From assembly GCA_947493495.1 (NCBI GenBank), contig CANLRN010000008.1:1-64000 (forward strand): a stretch of DNA of 64,000 bases, written 5' to 3'. A model generated the notes under the pieces. It worked only from the letters and a program-made list of their open reading frames with translations. It searched no databases and was not told the origin of the DNA. The DNA comes from an uncultured Aquimarina sp. Its GTDB lineage: Bacteria; Bacteroidota; Bacteroidia; Flavobacteriales; Flavobacteriaceae. Each line of letters opens with the position of its first letter. The stretch's first letter is position 1. Positions 38,101 through 45,076 of the stretch are shown here, piece by piece. The translations under genes were made by a program, and so were the position numbers.

Positions 38101-38460
38101 TGATTTAATATCAGATATTAAATCAATATTATCAGCTCTTTTTACAATTGTTCCATTTTCCATAAACATATGTATAGATGAACTTACTATAGGAATACCA
38201 TTGTGATTTTGGATACCATATACGTGGTTGAATCCCTTACCCTTCTTTGATGAAACGATATCTGTAACGGTAATATTATCTACATCAGATTTAGTCAAAC
38301 CATTGTTGTACAAAGACTTTGAAGAAATAGAATTTAAATTATTAATAAGATAATTTCTTACAGTTTCCTGTATCTGTTGTTGTTGAAGATTATTTTGTTG
38401 CGCGGAAATTGTTTGCCCTATGCAAAATAGACATAAAGCAAACACATAGAAATTTTTCAT
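35188..38460 (-). CDS. Secreted M36 (fungalysin-type) metalloprotease with type IX sorting domain
   Basis: An exported zinc protease of about 1090 residues. Signal peptide from ATG 38460 (MKNFYVFALCLFCIGQTISA); an upstream in-frame ATG at 38511 would add 17 residues in front and is less likely. A fungalysin propeptide precedes the M36 domain, with HEYGH (about residues 441-445) and the third ligand in GGSEQMGEGWSDW. A later MAM-like or jelly-roll region follows. The last 75 residues (PNPTKDTFVLDI...) are a type A C-terminal domain for T9SS export, so the enzyme should be secreted or held at the surface. A terminator follows at 35116-35149. Confidence 0.93.
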   Translation of the reverse strand: MKNFYVFALCLFCIGQTISAQQNNLQQQQIQETVRNYLINNLNSISSKSLYNNGLTKSDVDNITVTDIVSSKKGKGFNHVYGIQNHNGIPIVSSSIHMFMENGTIVKRADNIDLISDIKSRVTSTKASLPPGTAVNKLATAVGLKPASLNSSSKSPDGDTQYEDTGISDGPIKVTEVYMLNDKGDLRLTYNVTIPEVDGSHWWNGYIDAVTGNLLKPADDWVISCNFGDASHENHNHSHSILETKAVATVANAPAAFMPNSYNVFPLPVESPNHGDRAIVTNPSNTNASPFGWHDTNGSNGAEFTTTRGNNVWAQDDSNGNNGTGFSPDGGSTLEFNNPLNLNQQPSSYRSAAITNLFYWNNVMHDIWYQYGFDEASGNFQENNYGKGGRGSDSVNADAQDGSGTNNANFGTPPDGSNPRMQMFLWTNPTRDGDFDNVVIAHEYGHGISTRLVGGPSRNALGGSEQMGEGWSDWFGLMITMKPGDVGTTGRGVGTYVRGQPTSGRGIRPTQYSTNRSINNTDYADVNTLRRPHGVGYGFATILWDMTWGLIDAEGFDADLYNGTGGNNIAMALVIEGLKNTANNPGYVSGRDGILRADQDLYGGRYECIIWKAFAERGVGQDANENNNGGTNGQTDQTVSFVNPCDGGGPGPGNDECSGNISSFPYAESFEGSIGDWEQASGDDLNWTVDANGTPSNGTGPSSAADGNSYIYVEASTNGTGFPTKRAILNSPCLNFSNLSSPTLSFQYHMLGSAIGTFTVEARTNNDGNWTNVFSRTGAQGNDWNTAEVDLSAYARNSSVQLRLNTVTGDSWQGDVAIDDLRITNTNGGGDACDAFDFNDFTITSFSNQDTSGNFSIVSNGAGLALSNNTWKYIPLDYTVTANTVLEFEFSSTSQGEIHAVGFEDDNTLTATRYFKVHGTQNYGVTNFDNYSGGTTTYTIPVGNFYTGAMDRLVFINDNDTGSGNNSVYSNVRVYEGSCGNSITDDVVASFDGVSAIIGDEDENGKTPILGITISPNPTKDTFVLDIPGTTTKRMTATIYSILGSVKAKVDLVPGINTLSAKNLSLGSGIHLIKITTEGENPITSKIVVE

Positions 38461-38487
38461 GTGTATAATTGTTGAGTTTGTTGAATA

Positions 38488-38495
38488 CAAAATTA
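38488..38495 (-). promoter_or_regulatory. Probable -7 element for the M36 protease
   Basis: Minus-strand taattttg fits TAnnTTTG, 28 bases before ATG 38460, which supports that start over 38511. The -33 element is not convincing. The rest of the divergent gap to 38934 holds no other recognised feature. Confidence 0.45.
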
Positions 38496-38934
38496 AGAAA
38501 ATAATTAACATAAATTACACACGAACTATTACCTACAAAATGAAATAGTTAACCAAAAAGCTTCTAAAGAAGAATCACAAAAACTACCAATTGTTAGTCA
38601 CTCTATATAAATACTAGGTTTTTTTAAAAACACACACTGCATATTATAAAAAATTAAAAAATTAAAAAAAGTTAATAATTTATGGTAAAACCTTCTAAAA
38701 AAAATAGAAAAAACAATGATTCTTACATCTTTTTGCGTGTATTTTGATTGATAAAATGATCAAAAAAGCAAACAAATTAACTCAAATACTGCTAAAGGTA
38801 TCACTAAATAAAGAAAATTTAATACATCTATTTTATGGTCAAATTCATTATATATGCTAAAAACATGTCAAATCCTTTGCTAAAATAGAAAACTGTACTA
38901 TCTTGAATATTTAAACGTAACAAATCATCAAATT

Positions 38935-39531
38935 ATGAAAACTATAAATTATCTTTTATTACTTGCGTTATCAATTAACTTATTAGGTTGTAAAGGAGAG
39001 AAAAAAGAAGAAAAAAAATCTGAAATTACTACTGAGAGTACTACAACTACTACTTCTGAAGCTACAGAAGAAGATTATAGTAAAAAATTGGATATCGTGT
39101 TATCTCCTAAAAGTGAAAGTAATGTAGCTGGTACAGTTTCCTTCTCGGATGAAGGAGGGATTGTAACTATGGTTGCTAATCTTAATGGGCTTACTGAAGG
39201 AGAGCATGCTATACATATCCATCAAAAAGCGGATTGCTCATCTGCAGATGGTAAATCTACAGGAGGCCATTGGAATCCTACTATGGAACCTCACGGAAAA
39301 TGGGGAGCAAAAGAAGGATATCACAAAGGAGATATTGGTAATTTTAGTGCCGATGCTGATGGAAAAGGAAGTATAACTTTTGCAACTAATGATTGGTGTA
39401 TAGGCTGTGGAGATGATAAAAAAGATATTTTAGGAAAAGCCATTATTGTACACCAAGGTACTGACGATTATACTTCGCAGCCATCTGGTGCTGCAGGAAG
39501 TAGAGTTAGTTGTGGTGGAATTATAAAATAG
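38935..39531 (+). CDS. sodC: Lipoprotein Cu/Zn superoxide dismutase
   Basis: Removes superoxide outside the cytoplasm. The signal peptide ends with a lipobox (NLLGC, Cys near residue 19), followed by a Lys/Glu and Thr-rich linker. The SOD domain has HIHQKADCSSAD with the first copper histidines, GGHWNPTMEPHGKWG, HKGDIGNF (bridging and zinc ligands), and IIVHQGTDDY and SRVSCGGII at the end. All metal ligands appear to be present. Length 198 is normal. A 17-base inverted repeat follows at 39588-39669. Confidence 0.93.
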   Translation: MKTINYLLLLALSINLLGCKGEKKEEKKSEITTESTTTTTSEATEEDYSKKLDIVLSPKSESNVAGTVSFSDEGGIVTMVANLNGLTEGEHAIHIHQKADCSSADGKSTGGHWNPTMEPHGKWGAKEGYHKGDIGNFSADADGKGSITFATNDWCIGCGDDKKDILGKAIIVHQGTDDYTSQPSGAAGSRVSCGGIIK

Positions 39532-39587
39532 CAACATATAACTAAATAGTATCTGATTGGAAATATAGCAAAATCAGATTTGTATTT

Positions 39588-39669
39588 TTTTTGCTAAATT
39601 TTGATTTATGTATAATTGTATGATGCTACGTCATTTACTTCAAAAAATGAATTCAAAATTTAGCAAAAA
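39588..39669. repeat. 17-base perfect inverted repeat after sodC
   Basis: Arms tttttgctaaattttga (39588-39604) and tcaaaatttagcaaaaa (39653-39669), 48 bases apart and perfectly complementary. The flanking sequences (agattt... and aaaatct) also partly pair. It may be a transcription end for sodC or another small palindromic element. The bases between 39670 and 39945 hold nothing recognised. Confidence 0.55.
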
Positions 39670-39945
39670 TCTTTAAAATCATCAAAATAATGTATTCCAA
39701 ACCAAACACTAAATCTTAAAATACTAATTATTAATTACTGCTTTTTGTTCTTCATACTGCTGTAATGTAAACTCAAAATTCGCCTACATTGTTTTGTAAT
39801 ATTAGTAGTAATTAATCGATTTAATAAATGTATCTATTTATAAAAAAATTATCAAAACCTTTCTGTATTTTAGTTTTTAAAATGAAGTGGTTTTTACTAT
39901 TTGTAATAACGATAGTGATGTAAAATACAATCTTTTGAATTTATT

Positions 39946-39953
39946 TAACTTTG
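39946..39953 (+). promoter_or_regulatory. Probable -7 element for the LETM1-related gene
   Basis: taactttg is an exact TAnnTTTG. It is now 167 bases before ATG 40120, but it would be about 20 bases from it if the palindromic element at 39965-40100 and one copy of the ten-base flank were removed. No good -33 word is seen. Confidence 0.45.
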
Positions 39954-39954
39954 T

Positions 39955-40110
39955 ACGAAACAACCGATGCAGTTACGTTAAGCTCAAAAAAATACCTATT
40001 TTGTCACACTGAGCCTGTCGAAGTGGAATAAAAAACGAAGATTAGAAAGGTCTTCGACAAGCTCAGACTGACAATGATAAAGCTTAACTTAATGACATTA
40101 ACGAAACAAC
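39955..40110. mobile_element. MITE-like palindromic element with 10-base direct repeats
   Basis: Two copies of acgaaacaac (39955-39964 and 40101-40110) flank a 136-base non-coding block. Its core is an inverted repeat, ttgtcacactgagcctgtcg (40001-40020) opposite cttcgacaagctcagactga (40052-40071), with three mismatches over 23 bases. The outer ends (cgatgcagttacgttaagct and the complement of agcttaacttaatgacatta) pair at 14 of 20 positions. The core word is common between genes of Bacteroidota as I recall. No transposase is present, so movement would need an enzyme from elsewhere. Confidence 0.65.
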
Positions 40111-40119
40111 TTAATACTA

Positions 40120-41301
40120 ATGAACCCTTCTACTTCTGGTTGGATTGCCAAGTATTTTAGAGAGCTGGATGAATCTAGTTTTTCATTATTTTCATTAGAT
40201 GAACTCTATCCAAAACTAAGAAAATCAGGATTCATTTATGGAACCTCTGTATCCACTATATTATGTAATGAATCTGATATTTTATACTCTGAAGAAGAAA
40301 AAACAAAAATCAATCTTTTTTCGGCTTTGGTAACTACGTATTTTGAAACCATCGAAAATGGTGATGAAAAAGATTGTGTTAAAGCTCTTATCGAATTTTA
40401 TGAATATATGGATACAAAAAAATCTTTGTTTTCATTTATAAATTCTCTGACGAATAGCAAAAAAGAAAAACTTGAAAAAATAATGCATACTCGGATTCAA
40501 ACTAATGAATCTATTTTTAAGAAAAATTTTAGTCATTTACTTACTAATGCATTATTATTTATTGATATTTTGGCTTTCGAACACTTTCTTATTCACGATA
40601 AGAACCCTATTGAGTATGCCACAAAGCTTGAAGAGACCTTAACTAATATTGTATTCCTTGCCCTAAATTCTAAATTAGAAAAAGATGATCACGATACATT
40701 ATTAGTCAAGTTATTTGCATCATCAGTACGTTACACTACTGTAAACAATGAAGAAGATGCTAGTTTTGATCAAGTAGAGTTAAATCAATATGTAGATGAT
40801 ATCGAAAAGAAATATATTTTAGACCTTACCAGTTTAGCTGTATGGAATGATAAAGAGATAGATCACGGAGAACAAGATTTTATAGTAGCATTAGGCGCAG
40901 AACTAGAACTCCCCAATCAGTGGGTAAAAGAATCCTTACAAGAAGTAGCAGCGTTTGTTGATGAACATAAAGAACATATTTCATTTTTTAATTACTCCAA
41001 TCCTGCTCAGCATTTTTATAAGCAAACATCGAGAACAGTAAGTATATTAATTCTTAGAAATAAAAAAAGGCTGATTAAAGAAATTTCTGAAAGCAAAGAT
41101 CTAATGATATTATTAGGGCAATCAGCCATAAGAGAATTATCCAAAGAAGAAAAACAACAAGTAAAAAATCAATTATTAGATGTTTGCAAAACGATACCAT
41201 CTCTAGCTATTTTTATTCTACCAGGCGGAAGCCTATTATTGCCATTACTAGTAAAGTTTATTCCACAACTATTACCCTCTGCATTTAATGAAAACAAGTA
41301 G
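40120..41301 (+). CDS. LETM1-related biofilm-associated protein (393 aa)
   Basis: A largely helical soluble protein whose last 70 residues match the LETM1-like end (KKRLIKEISESKDLMILLGQ, LSKEEKQQVKNQLLDVCKTI and the hydrophobic FILPGGSLLLPLLVKFIPQ, a likely membrane-associated segment). Bacteroidota proteins of this type are called LETM1-related biofilm-associated by others; that function is not shown by the sequence. The middle contains a TerB-like acidic region (SLAVWNDKEIDHGEQDFI). Its leader contains the MITE-like element described at 39955. Confidence 0.8.
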   Translation: MNPSTSGWIAKYFRELDESSFSLFSLDELYPKLRKSGFIYGTSVSTILCNESDILYSEEEKTKINLFSALVTTYFETIENGDEKDCVKALIEFYEYMDTKKSLFSFINSLTNSKKEKLEKIMHTRIQTNESIFKKNFSHLLTNALLFIDILAFEHFLIHDKNPIEYATKLEETLTNIVFLALNSKLEKDDHDTLLVKLFASSVRYTTVNNEEDASFDQVELNQYVDDIEKKYILDLTSLAVWNDKEIDHGEQDFIVALGAELELPNQWVKESLQEVAAFVDEHKEHISFFNYSNPAQHFYKQTSRTVSILILRNKKRLIKEISESKDLMILLGQSAIRELSKEEKQQVKNQLLDVCKTIPSLAIFILPGGSLLLPLLVKFIPQLLPSAFNENK

Positions 41302-41318
41302 TACTCATTAAGAATACA

Positions 41319-41942
41319 CTACACTTCCAATTTTTTTAATTCTTCATAATTTTTCTTTAACCTACGAGTCAGGATCCCATAAATTAGTCTATATATTAAT
41401 GCCAAAAGTATAATAATAACTACTGTTGTGATTATAAAAGACACGACAACAACTACAATCGGTACTTGTTGATCTACTGCTTCATTAGAGAACACATCTG
41501 TATACAGCAGCATATAAATCATTGTAGACATCATTAAAAATGCTAATACACTAAGATTAACCCAAACATAATATTTTACTGTTTTTCGAGTCTTAATAAT
41601 ATTTTGCATCAAAATTTTTGCAGAATCTGTAACACGTATGTTTTTAAAATTGTAGTAAAACCTAATAATAAAATAGAGAAATATTCCATAAGAAATTATG
41701 GATGATATGATCGAAAAACCTTCCATCCCCATAACCTCAATCTCTTCATACTTGCCAGATACTCGAACTCCAATATCAAATGAAATCCATAAAATGAATT
41801 CTAAAATACTTATAATAAATATCCACTTAACTATAGATGATGATTTTTTAAGAATCATCTTATATATATCATCATATGACAACTTAGGGAGTGTATCCTC
41901 TTGTTTCTGCCAATCTTTTTTTAATAATTCTAATTCATCCAT
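41319..41942 (-). CDS. Membrane protein, probable partner of the sigma factor (207 aa)
   Basis: A polytopic membrane protein with about five helices over residues 35-190, after a hydrophilic N-terminal segment of 35 residues (LLKKDWQKQEDTLPKLSYDD). No family recognised with certainty. Its start codon lies two bases after the stop of the sigma-factor gene at 41945, so the two are translationally coupled. The N-terminal cytoplasmic segment before the helices is the layout of anti-sigma factors, so a role in holding the sigma factor is a reasonable guess. Confidence 0.7.
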   Translation of the reverse strand: MDELELLKKDWQKQEDTLPKLSYDDIYKMILKKSSSIVKWIFIISILEFILWISFDIGVRVSGKYEEIEVMGMEGFSIISSIISYGIFLYFIIRFYYNFKNIRVTDSAKILMQNIIKTRKTVKYYVWVNLSVLAFLMMSTMIYMLLYTDVFSNEAVDQQVPIVVVVVSFIITTVVIIILLALIYRLIYGILTRRLKKNYEELKKLEV

Positions 41943-41944
41943 CT

Positions 41945-42439
41945 TTATGGGTTTAGTATTTTTTTTAATTTCGTTTTCACTCGATTCATTTTCACCCTTG
42001 CATTTACCTCAGAGATCCCCATAGTCTCTGCAATTTCTTTATATGATTTGTCTTCTAGATATAAAAAAACTAACGCTTTTTCTATATCATTAAGTTGTTT
42101 TACTGCCGAGTACATTAATGTCAATTGTTGCTCTACCGCATCATCATATTCCTCTGCTGATATTTTAAAACTTAACGTTTCTAAATCAGAAGTCTTAATA
42201 CTCCTTTTAGATTTTCGGTATAGCGTAATAGCCGTATTCAATGAAACTCTATACATCCACGTACTAAATTTAGAATCTCCACGGAATTTTGGATAAGCTT
42301 TCCATAACTGAATAGTAATTTCCTGAAATAAATCATTATGCGACTCAGAATCATTAGTATATAATCTACATATCTTGTGCACAATATTTTGATTCTGCTC
42401 AAGATTCGTTACAAAACTATGTTCTAATTCTTTCTCCAC
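41945..42439 (-). CDS. RNA polymerase sigma-70 family (ECF-type) sigma factor
   Basis: A 164-residue extracytoplasmic-function type sigma factor. Region 2 is present (LFQEITIQLWKAYPKFRGDSKFSTWMYRVS), as is region 4 with its helix-turn-helix (LYLEDKSYKEIAETMGISEVNARVKMNRVKTKLK). The membrane protein gene downstream (two bases) is a likely regulator. No obvious self-like promoter was recognised in the 42440-42770 region. What it controls is unknown. Confidence 0.9.
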   Translation of the reverse strand: MEKELEHSFVTNLEQNQNIVHKICRLYTNDSESHNDLFQEITIQLWKAYPKFRGDSKFSTWMYRVSLNTAITLYRKSKRSIKTSDLETLSFKISAEEYDDAVEQQLTLMYSAVKQLNDIEKALVFLYLEDKSYKEIAETMGISEVNARVKMNRVKTKLKKILNP

Positions 42440-42773
42440 TTTAGTTAATTACAATATATAAGTAGTCAATTCAGTTAATCTGTTACATCTCAAAAGTCTA
42501 TTTTATATTTTTAATAAAAAAATAAAATTTCTATTTTTTTATATTTACACCTGATAATCAACTACTTTAACGCACAATTCAGTTCAGTTATATTTTAAAT
42601 TTACTACAAAAAAGTATGTTTTTTTATTTCGGTAAATCTACCTGAGGTAAGAAAAAAAATACCATAATCATAACATCGATCAATAATTTTCCTGAAACAT
42701 AATCGAAAATAAGTGTTTCCCGTAGTAATATAACTTAATTAACCATTCTGTAGGGTATCTAGTTCTATCAGTT

Positions 42774-42781
42774 TATCTTTG
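42774..42781 (+). promoter_or_regulatory. -7 element of the NDH-2 gene
   Basis: tatctttg matches TAnnTTTG. It overlaps a possible TTG start at 42779, and therefore favours the ATG at 42800 as the true start, 19 bases beyond the element. The -33 element is poor. Confidence 0.5.
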
Positions 42782-42799
42782 CAAAAAAGATATAAAAAT

Positions 42800-44098
42800 A
42801 TGAATATTCCTAATACTAATTTACCTAGATTAGTAATTATCGGAGGTGGTTTTGCAGGGGTTTCTCTTGCCCGAAAAATGATAAAAAAAGAGGTTCAAAT
42901 TGTTTTATTGGATAGACAAAATTACCACACATTTCAACCATTATTATATCAAGTATCTACGGCATCTCTAGAACCAGACTCTATAGCTTATCCATTGCGT
43001 AAGATTGTAAAACGAGGAAAGAACACCTATTTTAGGATGACAGAAGTCTTATCTATTGATCCAGAAAATAAGACTGTACATACTACTATTGGCAGCGTTA
43101 CCTATAATTATCTGGTTATCGCTACAGGAGCGCGTACAAATTTCTTTGGAAATACTACTATAGAAAAAAATGCCATGCGAATGAAAAACATACCGCAGGC
43201 ATTGAATCTTAGAAGCCTAATGCTCGAAAACTTAGAACAGGCTGTCATTACAACGGATCCCGAAAAAAGAAAAGAGCTTCTTAATTTCGTACTAGCTGGC
43301 GCTGGACCAACTGGTGTTGAATTAGCTGGAGGTATTGCAGAGTTAAAGCTAAATGTACTACCCCGAGATTATCCTGATATGGATTTTAGCGAAATGGAAA
43401 TTCACTTGATCGAAGGAGCTCCCAGAATCCTACCTCCTATGAGCGAACAAGCATCAGATAAAGCTACTCGTTTTTTATCAAAATTAGGAGTACGTATTCA
43501 TACAAATACTCAGGTTACTAATTATCAAAACAATCTAGTAAGCACTAATACTGATCTCTCTATAAAAACTTCTACATTTATATGGTCAGCAGGTGTAACA
43601 GGAGCTCCAATAGAAGGACTAACTCCTTCTGCTATTATACCTAAAGCGAATCGCTATAAAGTTAATACATGTAATCAAATAGAAGGGTATTTAAATGTCT
43701 TTGCATTAGGAGATATTGCCTTAATGGAAACCCCTGATTATCCTCAAGGTCATCCTATGGTCGCGCAACCAGCAATACAACAGGGAGCGCATCTTGCCAA
43801 AAATCTAATGAGGCACATGAATAATGAACCCATGCTCCCTTTTAGTTATTTAGACAAGGGATCTATGGCTACTATTGGTCGTAATAAAGCAGTAGTAGAC
43901 CTCGGAAAATTTCGTTTTGGAGGTTTTTTTGCTTGGTTTATATGGATGTTCATCCATTTATGGTTTTTAATAGGTTTTAGAAATCGATTTATCACATTTT
44001 TTAATTGGACGTATAACTATATCAATTATGATAAAGCGGCTCGATTAATCATAAGACCTTTTAAAAATAAAGCAGAAAATACAGAAGAACGAGTGTAA
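42800..44098 (+). CDS. Type II NADH dehydrogenase (NDH-2)
   Basis: Oxidises NADH and passes electrons to the quinone pool without proton pumping, on the inner membrane. Two Rossmann motifs are seen: VIIGGGFAGVSLARKM at the start for FAD, and FVLAGAGPTGVELAGGIAEL in the middle for NADH. The segment LNVFALGDIA and a C-terminal amphipathic-to-hydrophobic tail (FFAWFIWMFIHLWFLIGF) for membrane attachment are typical. ATG 42800 starts the conserved part; a TTG seven codons earlier overlaps the promoter. It fits the menaquinone pathway genes elsewhere in this window. Confidence 0.92.
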   Translation: MNIPNTNLPRLVIIGGGFAGVSLARKMIKKEVQIVLLDRQNYHTFQPLLYQVSTASLEPDSIAYPLRKIVKRGKNTYFRMTEVLSIDPENKTVHTTIGSVTYNYLVIATGARTNFFGNTTIEKNAMRMKNIPQALNLRSLMLENLEQAVITTDPEKRKELLNFVLAGAGPTGVELAGGIAELKLNVLPRDYPDMDFSEMEIHLIEGAPRILPPMSEQASDKATRFLSKLGVRIHTNTQVTNYQNNLVSTNTDLSIKTSTFIWSAGVTGAPIEGLTPSAIIPKANRYKVNTCNQIEGYLNVFALGDIALMETPDYPQGHPMVAQPAIQQGAHLAKNLMRHMNNEPMLPFSYLDKGSMATIGRNKAVVDLGKFRFGGFFAWFIWMFIHLWFLIGFRNRFITFFNWTYNYINYDKAARLIIRPFKNKAENTEERV

Positions 44099-44102
44099 CA
44101 AA

Positions 44103-44885
44103 TTAGTGCTCATTAAATAACAAAATTGGTATTTCTTCTAATGCTACTCTTGTAATTTTTTCTCCTTGTGTAGGTGGTTGTACTACTATTCCTTGTGTAT
44201 CAAAAAGTACTTTATCTAATACAATATGCTTTTTATGATCTTTAACCATAACAATAAGACCTGGCAAACCCCAGTATCCTAATGGACCACTAGCAGTCTT
44301 AATGGTTTCTGTATACCATACTTCTAGAGGATTTCTTGAACAAAAGCCTCCTTCTTGATCATCTCTAGGTTGCAAAATTGCTTTTTTACAATCATAACCA
44401 AACATTTTTTGGGTTTGATCTGTTATTTTCCAATGAATAGGTGGTATATCTTCTTCAATCAAATACTCTTTGCCATATGTATATTCTGTGCTAATTTTTG
44501 TTTTAGTGTCTAGATCCATATAAACAATCTTATACTCTTTCTCTGAAGTTTCTCTACTGATAAAATTAGTTTGCTGATCTACTCCATAAGTCACCCGACT
44601 ATTAATAGTGTCATTATATATATTTTCTTGTGGATAATATAGAGATCGAACTCCTTCAATTCTCAATACACTAGTATATCTATACTCAGAGAGTTCTTTT
44701 TCATGAGTTTTTGCTTTCTCTTTAATCAATTCTATATCTTCTTTAGTTTTTCCATATTCTCCTTCATAACTTCTCAATTTATGATAATTAGCTTTTCTTT
44801 TCTCTTTATAAAATACAGTGATTTCTTGACTTTTAACTCCCCAAGTAGTAATGAGTAGAAAACATAAAATGATGAATGTTCGCAT
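44103..44885 (-). CDS. GLPGLI family protein (260 aa)
   Basis: An exported protein with a signal peptide (FIILCFLLITTWGVKSQ). Its signature is YWGLPGLIVMVKD near residue 215, the namesake of the GLPGLI family, which is restricted to Bacteroidota and has no known function. Upstream parts such as FGYDCKKAILQPR and LEVWYTETI match the family. A promoter lies at 44909-44939. It converges on the NDH-2 gene with only four bases between the stops. Confidence 0.93.
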   Translation of the reverse strand: MRTFIILCFLLITTWGVKSQEITVFYKEKRKANYHKLRSYEGEYGKTKEDIELIKEKAKTHEKELSEYRYTSVLRIEGVRSLYYPQENIYNDTINSRVTYGVDQQTNFISRETSEKEYKIVYMDLDTKTKISTEYTYGKEYLIEEDIPPIHWKITDQTQKMFGYDCKKAILQPRDDQEGGFCSRNPLEVWYTETIKTASGPLGYWGLPGLIVMVKDHKKHIVLDKVLFDTQGIVVQPPTQGEKITRVALEEIPILLFNEH

Positions 44886-44908
44886 GATGATTGATGTATG
44901 AATTTATG

Positions 44909-44939
44909 CAAATCTAAAAAAATTATTCACTCATACAAC
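44909..44939 (-). promoter_or_regulatory. Bacteroidota-type promoter for the GLPGLI gene
   Basis: On the minus strand gttg (44936-44939) is followed after 19 bases by tagatttg (44909-44916), close to TTTG-N19-TAnnTTTG. It lies about 24 bases before ATG 44885. Confidence 0.55.
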
Positions 44940-45076
44940 TAAGTTTTTAGTTAAAAATATATACTCCCTATAGAGTTAATAAAAAATAGAAAAATGAGTT
45001 TTGAAAAAAAATAGTAGCTATCCATAGTAATTGATATAAATTGATACCTTTAACAAAACCAGAATCATAATTGTCC

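Noticed and set aside
38461-38511. Upstream start of the M36 protease at 38511
   Set aside because: It puts 17 residues before a good signal peptide and lies upstream of the likely -7 element at 38488-38495.
40001-40074. CRISPR repeat
   Set aside because: The word occurs as one inverted pair, not as an array of regularly spaced direct repeats.
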